DNA from: Frankiales bacterium
GTDB lineage: Bacteria; Actinomycetota; Actinomycetes; JAFAQI01
Direction of reading: 5' to 3'
Assembly (NCBI GenBank): GCA_025980465.1
Contig: JAICXJ010000023.1
Location: 1 to 47,527, forward strand
Length of the DNA stretch: 47,527 bases
Made by a program: the position numbers and the translations under genes. Under the pieces are notes generated by a model. The model was not told the origin of the DNA. It ran no database searches and worked only from the letters and a program-made list of their open reading frames with translations. Positions 1 to 7,818 of the stretch are shown here, one piece after another; positions within the stretch are counted from its first letter, which is position 1; each line of letters opens with the position of its first letter.

Positions 1-10
1 ATCGACTCAT
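1..10 (-). CDS. 5' end of a gene running off the left edge
   Basis: Only the first three codons (M-S-R) are inside the window. On the minus strand an ATG at 10..8 is preceded, four bases away, by a very strong Shine-Dalgarno run, GGGAGGAGG (23..15). That run is the only reason for calling a gene here; nothing can be said about its product. It is divergent from the gene at 390. Confidence 0.4.
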
Positions 11-389
11 CGAACCTCCTCCCTTCCGAAACGACGCAGGCGCCGCCGACCGGTGTCAACCACGTGACGGCGCGGCGTGGCCCGGGCCGGCTCATCAAGT
101 TGCTTGGTTCGCATGTCCGAATTGACAACGCGAGCCACAATCGTGGTAGAGAGCCCGGCCCGTCCCCGTTTGGGTCGGGCTCTCGCGCGATCTCTTCCGA
201 CGAGAGGCGCTCGTCGCCCGGAGCCGAATGCTCGGCTAGTGCATTTGCACGGGCTGATCCAGGATTAGTCCGATTTGGCACAACCGGGTGGTTCGACCGG
301 AATCCTCGGGATAGCCCCGGCTTGGTCACTTTGAGTCATCTTGTCCAAGAACCGTTGAGTCGCTGCTTCGCGGCTCCGACACTTCGGCC
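11..389. other. Intergenic region, left end
   Basis: About 380 bases lie between two divergent starts. The region holds the ribosome binding site of the left-edge gene and a strong inverted repeat at 149-184. Open frames on both strands here (64-393, 77-268) are low-complexity Arg/Ser/Pro translations without a ribosome binding site and look non-coding. I see no tRNA; GGTTCGACCGG near 290 resembles a T-arm but has no matching acceptor or anticodon arm. Promoters for both flanking genes probably lie here but none stands out. Confidence 0.4.
149..184. terminator. Strong GC-rich stem-loop
   Basis: GAGAGCCCGGCCC (149-161) and GGGTCGGGCTCTC (172-184) pair at 12 of 13 positions around a 10-base loop (162-171). 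There is no T-run on either side. It resembles the U-less terminator hairpins common in actinobacteria, but it lies between divergent starts, so it could equally be a structured leader of the minus-strand gene starting at base 10. Confidence 0.35.
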
Positions 390-680
390 ATGACACAGCC
401 GTACGCGTATCCGGTCGACCCGTTCCCGGAGCTCGAGGTCATCTACGAGACCCCGGCCGTCACCGCCGTCCGGATCGAGCCGGGCCGGTACCTCACCGTC
501 GACATCGACGGCGTCGAGATTTCCTGGCGCTCCGACAGCGACGAGGAGATCGCCGACATCGCGGCGAGCATCGGCCATCGCGTCATGTGCACCGACGACG
601 GCTGCGCCCTGTGCACGCCGGAGCTGGAGACGTACACCGCTGAGCCCATTGAGTCCGTCGACCGGGAAGATGAGGGGTGA
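390..680 (+). CDS. Small acidic protein of unknown function
   Basis: 96 residues, acidic (many Asp/Glu), no signal peptide or membrane segment. Three cysteines sit close together near residues 71-79 (CTDDGCALC), which could bind a metal. I do not recognise the family. The ATG at 390 has no obvious Shine-Dalgarno sequence. It is followed after 41 bases by the DUF427 gene and is probably co-transcribed with it and the thioesterase. Strong GC3 bias supports coding; the opposite-strand frames over the same bases are shadows. Confidence 0.6.
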   Translation: MTQPYAYPVDPFPELEVIYETPAVTAVRIEPGRYLTVDIDGVEISWRSDSDEEIADIAASIGHRVMCTDDGCALCTPELETYTAEPIESVDREDEG

Positions 681-721
681 CCCGGTAGTTCTTCCTCTCA
701 ACCGGGGAAGCGGAGGATGAG

Positions 722-1114
722 ATGGAGCCGTCGGGCTACCTGGAGCGCCCCGACTATCGGGTCGACATCCTGCCGCGGCGGAATCTCGTCACAGCGCGGT
801 ACGGCGACCGGGTGCTGGCGCGTTCGGCCTCAGCGCTGATCATCGATGAGCAGGACCACGGCATCGTCTTCTACTTTCCGTCCGATGACGTCGACCTCAG
901 CCAACTCGAGCCCACCGACGACAGTTCTCGCTGCCCGTACAAGGGCGACGCGTCGTACTGGCGGTTGAGCGACGGCACCGAGCCGCTCGCTTGGACCTAC
1001 CGCGATCCCTATCCAGAAGTGGCGCGCATCGCCGGCCACATCGCGTTCTACCAGGACAAGGTCTCGGTCGAGGTCGGGGTAGCCACCCCCGCCGTCGTCG
1101 GCTACCACCCGTGA
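722..1114 (+). CDS. DUF427 domain protein
   Basis: 130 residues matching a single DUF427 domain: a small beta-rich fold with the family's features of an early RVxxxPRxRxVxAxYGDRVLA-like strand pair, a YFP segment, the CPYKGDASYW core near residues 72-81, and an AWTYRDPYPE segment. The biochemical function of the family is not established. The start at 722 has a GGAGGA ribosome binding site just upstream (about 712). Its TGA overlaps the GTG of the thioesterase gene by four bases (GTGA), so the two are translationally coupled; DUF427 genes are often found with acyl-CoA genes, which fits. Confidence 0.85.
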   Translation: MEPSGYLERPDYRVDILPRRNLVTARYGDRVLARSASALIIDEQDHGIVFYFPSDDVDLSQLEPTDDSSRCPYKGDASYWRLSDGTEPLAWTYRDPYPEVARIAGHIAFYQDKVSVEVGVATPAVVGYHP

Positions 1115-1959
1115 GATCCACCCTCGCCGGCCTGCTCGACGTATTCGACGTCAGCCAGGTCGAACCAGGACGGTACGTCGGCGAGAGCGACGCCGGCGAC
1201 CGTGATCTGATCGATGCCAGCCAGCTGCTGGCGCAGGCGATCGTCGCAGCGACGAAGGAGTTCCCACACAAGACGGTACGGCGGGCGAACGGCGTGTTCT
1301 CGCGGCCGGTGCGGGCACATGAGCCGATCGACTTCTCGGTGACAACCGTTCACGATGGCCGCCTCTTCACGACAGTTGTGGTCGGCGCCGGCCAACGCGA
1401 CAGGCCCTGCGCCACGATCACCGTGATGCTCGACGTCCCCACCGACGACCTGATCCGGCATCCGGTCGAGGCGCCCGACAGCTCGCCCGAGACCGCCACG
1501 CCCTACGACATGCCGCTCGACGGGCGCGAGCTCCGGCTGGTCGGAGACTACGACCCCAACGACCCCGACGAGGTCGGCCCGCCGCGCATCGAAGCCTGGC
1601 TCCGCTACGAGCCGATCCCGCATCGTGACGACCTGCAGCGAGCGCTGCTCGCTCACTTCACCGGACACTTGTCGATCTCCACCACGATGCGCGCTCACCC
1701 AGGTATCGGCACCGCGATGTCGCACCGCTCGGTCTCGACCGCGGTGATGGCGATCGACATCAGCTTTCACGAGCCGGTCGCCTGGACCGGCTGGATCTGT
1801 TACGACCACGAGAGCACGTCGGTCGGGGCCGGCATGAGCTACGTCCGCGGTCAGATCCGCGACGAGGATGGTCGGCTGCTGGCGTCGTTCAGCCAGGACG
1901 GCATGATCCGGCCGCTTGATCAGGCGGCTCAAGGGCTGGCTGAGCGGGAGCGGCTCTAG
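1111..1959 (+). CDS. Acyl-CoA thioesterase, TesB-like double hotdog
   Basis: 282 residues. Two hotdog domains in tandem: an N-terminal half with the pattern QxVAATKEFPxKTVRRANGVFSRP, and a C-terminal half with LRYEPIP, LLAHFTGH and FHEPVAWTGWICYDHES, typical of TesB/acyl-CoA thioesterase II, which hydrolyses acyl-CoA to free acid and CoA in the cytosol. The open frame reaches back to 991, but that part overlaps DUF427 and is an Arg-rich shadow; the GTG at 1111 overlapping the DUF427 stop (GTGA) is preferred. Substrate chain length cannot be judged. The family call is firm, the physiological substrate is not. Confidence 0.85.
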   Translation: MRSTLAGLLDVFDVSQVEPGRYVGESDAGDRDLIDASQLLAQAIVAATKEFPHKTVRRANGVFSRPVRAHEPIDFSVTTVHDGRLFTTVVVGAGQRDRPCATITVMLDVPTDDLIRHPVEAPDSSPETATPYDMPLDGRELRLVGDYDPNDPDEVGPPRIEAWLRYEPIPHRDDLQRALLAHFTGHLSISTTMRAHPGIGTAMSHRSVSTAVMAIDISFHEPVAWTGWICYDHESTSVGAGMSYVRGQIRDEDGRLLASFSQDGMIRPLDQAAQGLAERERL

Positions 1960-1986
1960 GCGCCGGCCCGCTGGTAGCTCACGGCA

Positions 1987-2844
1987 CTAGATGCGCTCCC
2001 AGTGCGGATGCGATCGGGATCCGGTGCAGGTCAACTTCGCGCCATGGCCGTCGTAGCCGGTATGACCGTAGTCAGCGGCGGGGCAGAACTCGCCCGCCGC
2101 GATGCACTTACCGGTCGAGGTCGTGGTGCAGGCATGCGTGTGCAGCGGCTGCCGCGGAGACGAGCCGTAGCCGATCCGCGGCCGAGCCGGCTCGGCAACG
2201 GTGGGCCAGCCGCAGTTCGCGAGATGACGACGCAGGAACGCCTTGTCGGTCGAGTTGATCGACAGGTGCCAGCGCCACAGGATGGCGGTGTAGTCGGTCA
2301 TGTAGCGGCAGTCGAACGATCGACGCGGGGGAAGGTAGGACGACGGTCCGGCGTCTCCCTTCGACTCGTTCGAGTGCCCGGACACCGCGATCAGGTCGTA
2401 GTGAGTGCCGAGGTCGTTCGCGAAGCGCATCCGGGTGTTCGCGTTCCACCGGTACGCGCCTGCTCCCCAGGCGACGGCGAGCGGGACGACATGGTCGATC
2501 TGCATCCTTGTCGGGTCCGTAGTGGTGAAGCCGTCGTACGGCGACACCCATCGGCCGTGCGCCAGGTAGCAACCCGCTTCCACTTGGGGCTTCACGACGG
2601 CGTCGCGGATCAGGACTTGATACCGGGTGTTGCAGCCGTCGGGGTGCTCGGTCCACAGCTCGAACTTGCTGCGGAGGTAGCCGCCGTAGTGCGCGGTGCG
2701 CACCGGCACGTGCGACAGCAGGTAGTGCGTGGACATCCGGTGCACGGCCGCGGGTCGGGCCGGCGAGGCGCTGCTCGCTACGCGCGCCGGTCCCGACCCG
2801 ACGCCGGCGATGGTGATCGCTGCGATCATCACGCCACGCCTCAC
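1987..2844 (-). CDS. Secreted HNH-type nuclease (DUF1524), Cys-rich tail
   Basis: About 285 residues from GTG 2844 (a TTG at 2868 and an ATG at 2829 are alternatives). The N-terminus (VRRGVMIAAITIAGVG) looks like a signal peptide. The core has the DUF1524/HNH hallmark IDHVVPLAVAW followed by RMRFANDLGTHYDLIAV and NESKGD, as in actinobacterial secreted HNH endonucleases related to the GmrSD C-terminal domain. A separate C-terminal module carries spaced cysteines (CIAAGEFC and LTC near residues 252-276), resembling a small disulfide or wall-binding domain. Probable role: extracellular nucleic-acid degradation. It lies downstream of another secreted protein on the same strand (gap 98 bases). Confidence 0.75.
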   Translation of the reverse strand: MRRGVMIAAITIAGVGSGPARVASSASPARPAAVHRMSTHYLLSHVPVRTAHYGGYLRSKFELWTEHPDGCNTRYQVLIRDAVVKPQVEAGCYLAHGRWVSPYDGFTTTDPTRMQIDHVVPLAVAWGAGAYRWNANTRMRFANDLGTHYDLIAVSGHSNESKGDAGPSSYLPPRRSFDCRYMTDYTAILWRWHLSINSTDKAFLRRHLANCGWPTVAEPARPRIGYGSSPRQPLHTHACTTTSTGKCIAAGEFCPAADYGHTGYDGHGAKLTCTGSRSHPHWERI

Positions 2845-2942
2845 AACGGCTGACCCTAGGGATCGCAAAGATCAATCGCAGCCAAACGGCTCATACCGCC
2901 CCAGCGGATTCCCGGCCGAGCGGTCGCTATCGAGGAGGTGAG

Positions 2943-3746
2943 TTAGGGCGTGACGATGTGGTGGCCGTTGGCGCCGTGGTTGAGGGCGTCCTGCCAGGTG
3001 TAGGTGAAATGCGGCAGCCGGCCGGTGATTCCGGCGTTGAGCGCGGCGATCGAGGCGCCAACTGGCTTTGCCGTGCCGGCGCCGGCGACAGGAGTGAGGC
3101 CGCCGAAGCCACCGAGGATGTTGTGTCGATGGCCCCAGCAACCGGATTCGGTCGGCCGCTGGCAGTCGATGTTGATCGAGCCGTTCGGCGAGTAGCCGTC
3201 GTAGTACATCCAGTCGTAGTCGGACGCGAGCGGACCGAGGTCGCCTGCCCAGATCGATCGCCAGGTGCGGATCCCGAGCAGCCGGCCGACCAGGTTCGTG
3301 ACCAGCGGGTCGACCCGCAGTACGGCGGCGAGGTGCGAGATTCCGTTGAGCTTCGGCACCAGGCCCACGATCGGCCGGATGCCGCGGTCGACCCGCTCCA
3401 GGTTCATGATGACGAACGTCTGCTCGGCGACGCTGAGGTGCGTGTAGTTGTCCGGAAGGATCACGGCTCGCTTGATGACGCGGTGGTCATGCCTGCGCGC
3501 ATTCCTGATCGCGGCGAGCTCCTCGGAGATGCACTGCGCATTGTTGCGGCCGCGCCCTGCGCAGACCTCGAAGTAGTTCGGGCTCGGGGCGATGTTGTGG
3601 CGCTGGCTGACGGTGCGGGCCGCGCTTCGCGATCCACCTGCGCTGACGCTGCGATGTGGGTCACTGACGGCGTGGGTAGAAGTGACTGGGACACCGAGGG
3701 CTCCACACAGAATTGCCGCTATTGCACCCATCAGTAGTCGCTCCAT
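2943..3746 (-). CDS. Secreted CAP-like (SCP superfamily) protein
   Basis: 267 residues from ATG 3746. The start is followed by a clear signal peptide (MERLLMGAIAAILCGALG ending near THA). The mature part contains NLERVDRGI and GCWGHRHNIL, which resemble conserved helix and strand motifs of the CAP/SCP-1/PR-1 superfamily, with a cysteine pair around the second motif. Biochemical roles of bacterial CAP proteins are poorly defined (binding or hydrolysis outside the cell). The frame extends to 3806 but residues before the signal peptide are unlikely to be translated. The next minus-strand gene is the secreted nuclease, suggesting a small secreted-protein pair. Confidence 0.65.
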   Translation of the reverse strand: MERLLMGAIAAILCGALGVPVTSTHAVSDPHRSVSAGGSRSAARTVSQRHNIAPSPNYFEVCAGRGRNNAQCISEELAAIRNARRHDHRVIKRAVILPDNYTHLSVAEQTFVIMNLERVDRGIRPIVGLVPKLNGISHLAAVLRVDPLVTNLVGRLLGIRTWRSIWAGDLGPLASDYDWMYYDGYSPNGSINIDCQRPTESGCWGHRHNILGGFGGLTPVAGAGTAKPVGASIAALNAGITGRLPHFTYTWQDALNHGANGHHIVTP

Positions 3747-3855
3747 GATGGATGTATCGGCGGTCTGACTAGCCCGTTTACAAACTCGTCGATCATTCCG
3801 AGGCAAATCCGGGCAATTTGACTCTCGCGCTGCGCCAGACGGGTGATCGGTCGGC

Positions 3856-4725
3856 CTACGTTAGGTCGGCAAGGGCTTGCTGCGCGGCGGTCAGCGAGGC
3901 GTCGGCAGCCTCGGCCTTTCGTTGTGCGTCTGCGTGTGCCCGCTCCGCGGCCGCAGCGTTGCGTTCCGCCATCTTCAGGTCCGTCTGTCGGTTGGCCAGG
4001 AAGCGCTGCAGATCGGCGACATCGTCACGCGTCTCATCGGCGTTCGCGACTGCCTGCTGACGGCGTTCCTCGGCAGCGACGGCCTTCGCCCGCGCGTGTG
4101 CTGCCTGCCGCTCAGCCTTCGCCACCCGCTCTCGTGCCGCACGCAACTTCGCCGGTGCGACGGACCGAGGAGGAGTGGCTTTGTCGGCGGTCTCCGGTTG
4201 CGGCGGACGCGGCCGCGCGGCGCGCTTCTTCGTGGTGGACGAGGCGGTCGCCATTGCCTCGGTGAACCCGCCGTACCCCAGCGGCTTCACCAGTTGCCCG
4301 GAACGAATGATCTCGGCCGCATCCGGGTCCGACAGGCCCGCTTCGAGGCACGCGCGTACCTCGGCGAGGACGGCTTGGGTAGCCGCTGCGTCGTACTCGG
4401 TCGCAAGCTCGCGGGCCAGGTCGAGCAACCGTGCTTCGCGCTCGCGGCGGTCCGCCAGCACCGTGCGCAAGTCTTCGGCGGCAAGCTCGGTCGCATCTCG
4501 CAGGTTGTCACCGAGGGCGAGCAAGGCGTCGACCTCGTCGCCGTGGCGTCGCACCAACAGGTTGACCAGCCAGGCGCCGGTAGCGGGTCGACGCAACGCC
4601 TTGATCTCGTCGGCGAGCGCGAGGTTTCCGGACTTCTTGGCTGCGGCCACCTGTTCATCACGTGCTTTGACGAAGCCTCCGACCGGCCCGTCGTACAGCA
4701 CGTCGACGACCGACTGCAGGTCCAT
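3856..4725 (-). CDS. Coiled-coil protein of unknown function
   Basis: 289 residues from ATG 4725, which lies two bases after the stop of the upstream SDR gene. The N-terminal half is helical (FVKARDEQVAAAKKSGN; RPATGAWLVNLLVRR). A Lys/Pro-rich linker near residues 155-185 leads to a long Ala/Arg/Glu coiled coil running to the C-terminus. There is no signal peptide. I recognise the general type as a conserved actinobacterial hypothetical but know no function. The frame's extension to 5034 runs antisense to the SDR and is a shadow. Tight coupling to the SDR implies co-expression rather than a demonstrated joint function. Confidence 0.7.
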   Translation of the reverse strand: MDLQSVVDVLYDGPVGGFVKARDEQVAAAKKSGNLALADEIKALRRPATGAWLVNLLVRRHGDEVDALLALGDNLRDATELAAEDLRTVLADRREREARLLDLARELATEYDAAATQAVLAEVRACLEAGLSDPDAAEIIRSGQLVKPLGYGGFTEAMATASSTTKKRAARPRPPQPETADKATPPRSVAPAKLRAARERVAKAERQAAHARAKAVAAEERRQQAVANADETRDDVADLQRFLANRQTDLKMAERNAAAAERAHADAQRKAEAADASLTAAQQALADLT

Positions 4726-4727
4726 CG

Positions 4728-5564
4728 CTAACGCCAGTCCGGATGCAGACCGTGTTGCAGGACCAGCTTCAGCCCGTCGACGGTCTGCCCGTTGAGTGCA
4801 GTGGCCTCGACCGAGGTCGCGAGCCACGCCACCGCTGCCGCCGGAGCGGACGGCGGAGCGCCTCGATATCTCCCCTCGAGTCCCAACCGGGCGGCGTTGG
4901 CTTGCATCCGCTCGGTCATCACGTGACCGGGATCCACATTGACCGCCACGATGCCTTCGTCGCCCAGCTCGACCGCGAGATGGCCGGCCAGGCGATGGAA
5001 TGCGGCTTTCGACGCGGCGTAGGCGTAACCCCACCCGCCCTCACCGACCGGTGCTGGTGGCTCATGCGTGGCCGCGTATGACGTGATGGCGATGATCCGG
5101 CCGCCGCCCGCCGCTCGCATTGTCGGCAACGCTGCCTTGACCAGCACGACCTGCGCGAGGGCGTTGGCGCGCAGCTTCGTCTCGAGCTGGTCGATCGCCG
5201 TGTCGGCGATTCGCATCATGCTTCCGGCGCCGGTGTGGACTGCGTTGAGGACCAGCACGTCGAGTCGTCCCCAGGCCGCGACGACCTCCGCCACCGCGGC
5301 CTCGAGGGACGCGAAGTCGGTGAGGTCGGCGATCAGCGGAAGGGCGCGAGCGCCGTGTTCCTCGACCTCGGTGACGGTGCGCTCGAGGCTGCCCTCGATC
5401 GTGACGCCGCCGCCGGCGTCGGAGTCGTCGCGACCGTCACCTTCCTTCGCCGTGCGGGCCGTGAACGCGACATCGAACCCAGCAACGGCTAGTGCGACCG
5501 CGCAGGCCCGGCCGATACCCCGGCTCGCCCCGGTGACCATCGCGACCGGTCGGGTGGGATCCAT
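4728..5564 (-). CDS. Short-chain dehydrogenase/reductase
   Basis: 278 residues, classical SDR. The Rossmann fold begins with TGASRGIG (residues 11-18), followed by an LNAV segment, a Ser in ITSYAA and the YAASK catalytic Tyr-Lys pair, so the Asn-Ser-Tyr-Lys tetrad is essentially intact. An insertion with many Asp and Gly (near residues 40-60) follows the second strand and is unusual for the family. An NAD(P)-dependent oxidoreductase on an unknown alcohol or carbonyl substrate is expected. Start ATG 5564 with a weak GCAGAG upstream. The stop is two bases from the start of the coiled-coil gene. Confidence 0.88.
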   Translation of the reverse strand: MDPTRPVAMVTGASRGIGRACAVALAVAGFDVAFTARTAKEGDGRDDSDAGGGVTIEGSLERTVTEVEEHGARALPLIADLTDFASLEAAVAEVVAAWGRLDVLVLNAVHTGAGSMMRIADTAIDQLETKLRANALAQVVLVKAALPTMRAAGGGRIIAITSYAATHEPPAPVGEGGWGYAYAASKAAFHRLAGHLAVELGDEGIVAVNVDPGHVMTERMQANAARLGLEGRYRGAPPSAPAAAVAWLATSVEATALNGQTVDGLKLVLQHGLHPDWR

Positions 5565-5596
5565 CTCTGCAACAAATCACATGCCGCCGGCTCCTT

Positions 5597-5950
5597 CTAA
5601 TTCAGGATGTCCTCCTCGACCACGCCAAATCGGTCGGAGTAGAGCCGCAGTGCCTCCCGTCGCTCGCCGATGCCGATGCCAAGTGGCGCCGCGCGGTACG
5701 CGACGGCGCCATGTCGACCCCGCGGGTGGTCGGCGCGGAAGCGGTTCATCGCGGCCACGGCGTGCTCGGTGAGCGGCTGGCCGCCGAGCTCGTAGATCGC
5801 GGCGACCGCGGCCTCCTCGTCGGCCATGAAGTCGGCGAATCGCACGTCGATCGACTGCGCCTCGGGTAGGACGTCGCGCTGCTCGGTACCTGACCTGAGC
5901 AGATGCTCGACTCGCCCCGACCAGTAGCGCCCGAGCGAGAGCGGATCGAC
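5597..5950 (-). pseudogene. Truncated sulfotransferase, C-terminal remnant
   Basis: The last roughly 117 codons of this frame match the C-terminal third of the mycobacterial-type sulfotransferase family: GRYWSGRVEHLLR, a VRFADFMADE segment and HPRGRHGAVAYR, ending in the characteristic ERREALRLYSDRF. The N-terminal two thirds, including the PAPS-binding P-loop, are absent. Upstream of about 5950 the frame becomes unrelated Pro/Arg-rich sequence and then the 5' region of the GGDEF-EAL gene. A full-length family member has about 380 residues, so this is almost certainly a decayed or deletion-truncated gene. It has no credible start codon with a ribosome binding site. Confidence 0.65.
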
Positions 5951-6063
5951 CTGAGCGAGCTGCAACCGCGCCGTGTAGGACCCCGAGCACCCATTGCACG
6001 CTCGACCCGGCAACCCGCTGGGTGGCATGTAAAGGACAAACCCGACCCTACCGACAGTGGAAT

Positions 6064-7818
6064 ATGGACCCGGCTGATGTCCAGGGCGCCGCCCTGCCCG
6101 TGGCCGGGGCCGCCATGTCAACGATCGATCAGGGCGTTTTCACCGAGTTGCTGACCCGCGTCGGCTGTCACATCTACTCCGGGTGCGTCCTTCCTGACGG
6201 CACCTACCAAGAGATCTTCACCGGGCCTGGCGTCGAGCTGTTCCTCGGCGGCAGACCGGATCCCGGCAGTGACCTGAGCACGGCGTGGAACTCCGCGGTC
6301 CATCCCGACGATCGCCAGACCTATCGTGATGCGGCCACGGCGGAGACCGGAATCATCTCGCTCGAATACCGGATGATCGGCTTGGACGGCGTGACCAGGT
6401 GGGTCCTCGACCAGATGTGGGTGCGGGAGGAGCGGCCCGACGGCAGCCGGCTCGTCGACGGCGTCGTCACTGACATCACGACCCGCAAGACCGCCGAGAT
6501 CGGGATGCTCCGGCTCGCCCACAGCGACTCGCTGACCGGCCTGGCCAACCGGCTTCATCTCGCCCAGCGAGTCGATCAAGCGACCGCGAGGATCGAGCCC
6601 GGGTCGCCGGGCGTCGCACTGTTGTTGCTCGATCTCGACGGCTTCAAAGCGGTGAACGACAGCTTCGGCCACGCGATCGGCGACGAGCTGTTGGTGATGG
6701 TCGCGCGTCGGCTACGCGGCGCTCTTCGGCCCAACGACATGGCGGCTCGGTTGGGCGGCGACGAGTTCGCCTTGCTACTCGACGAACTCGACCGGGCGCA
6801 GGCGCTGTCGGCCGCTGGCCGCGTGTTGGCCGCCATCTCCGCGCCATTCACTCTCTCGCGCGGCAGCGTAGTGATCAGTGCCAGCATCGGCTTGGCGCAT
6901 GCCGCCGACGTGCGCGCCAGCCTTGACCTCATCCGTGACGCCGACGTCGCGATGTACCGCGCGAAGTCGGATGGCAAGAACCGGATCGTCACCTTCGAGC
7001 CGGCGATGCAGGCCCGGGTTGAGGACCGGCTCCGGCAAGAGATCGAACTTCGCCGCAGCGTCGAGCAGGGCGACTTCGTCCTCCACTACCAGCCGCTGGT
7101 GAATCTCGATGCGCTGGACGCCATCGGCGTCGAGGCGCTGGTGCGCTGGCAACATCCCGAGCGCGGTCTGCTGCCACCGCACGACTTCATCGGTGTTGCC
7201 GAGGACAGCGGACTGATCGTCCCGCTCGGTCGATGGGTCGTCGAGCAAGCGGTCCGTGACGCCGCGGAGTTGCAGGCAGTCGCCGGACGTCGGCTGTCAG
7301 TGTCGGTGAACCTCTCACCGCGGCAGCTTCATGACCCCGACCTGGTCGCGATCGTGGCCGCGGCGTTGCACGACGCCGGCTTGCCGCCTGAGTCGCTCGT
7401 CATCGAGATCACCGAGAACCTGCTGCTCCAGGACGCGGACCTGGCACGAGCCCGGCTTGCCGCCCTGCGCGCGATGGGCGTGCGGGTCGCCGTGGACGAC
7501 TTCGGGACCGGCTACTCCTCGCTGGCTTATCTCGACCGCTACCCGGTCGACATCCTGAAGATCGACCGTAGCTTCGTCGATCCGCTCGGCGAGAGTGAGA
7601 AGTCAGCGGCTCTGGTGCGCACCATCCTCGACCTGGCAGCCGCGATGAACATCGAAGCGATCGCCGAGGGCATCGAGACCCAGCAGCAGGCAACCATCCT
7701 GCGGGCGCTCGGCTGCAGACTCGGTCAGGGGTACCTGTTTGCCCGGCCACGGCCGGTGGCGGCCGTCGCCGCGACGCTTGCTCGCACCCCCCGGTACGAC
7801 GTCGACGCGATCGCCTAG
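6064..7818 (+). CDS. PAS-GGDEF-EAL cyclic-di-GMP turnover protein
   Basis: 584 residues from ATG 6064 (GTG 6022 and ATG 6115 are alternatives). A PAS fold spans about residues 25-145. The GGDEF domain (about 150-310) has an intact GGDEF at 231-235 and an RxxD inhibitory I-site (RPND, 222-225) exactly five residues before it. The EAL domain (about 320-560) has EALVR (357-361), NLSPRQL, EITEN, DDFGTGYSSLAYL and EGIETQQQ, so all metal ligands appear present. Both cyclase and phosphodiesterase activities are therefore possible, with PAS sensing choosing between them. No transmembrane segment is seen, so it is cytosolic. Its stop shares CTAG with the convergent SRAP gene. Confidence 0.93.
   Translation: MDPADVQGAALPVAGAAMSTIDQGVFTELLTRVGCHIYSGCVLPDGTYQEIFTGPGVELFLGGRPDPGSDLSTAWNSAVHPDDRQTYRDAATAETGIISLEYRMIGLDGVTRWVLDQMWVREERPDGSRLVDGVVTDITTRKTAEIGMLRLAHSDSLTGLANRLHLAQRVDQATARIEPGSPGVALLLLDLDGFKAVNDSFGHAIGDELLVMVARRLRGALRPNDMAARLGGDEFALLLDELDRAQALSAAGRVLAAISAPFTLSRGSVVISASIGLAHAADVRASLDLIRDADVAMYRAKSDGKNRIVTFEPAMQARVEDRLRQEIELRRSVEQGDFVLHYQPLVNLDALDAIGVEALVRWQHPERGLLPPHDFIGVAEDSGLIVPLGRWVVEQAVRDAAELQAVAGRRLSVSVNLSPRQLHDPDLVAIVAAALHDAGLPPESLVIEITENLLLQDADLARARLAALRAMGVRVAVDDFGTGYSSLAYLDRYPVDILKIDRSFVDPLGESEKSAALVRTILDLAAAMNIEAIAEGIETQQQATILRALGCRLGQGYLFARPRPVAAVAATLARTPRYDVDAIA

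Noticed and set aside
285-305. GGTTCGACCGG as part of a tRNA T-arm
   Set aside because: No acceptor stem, D arm or anticodon arm can be placed around it.
5577-5999. Alternative minus-strand frame across the sulfotransferase remnant
   Set aside because: Arg/Ala-rich shadow; the family match lies in the neighbouring frame.
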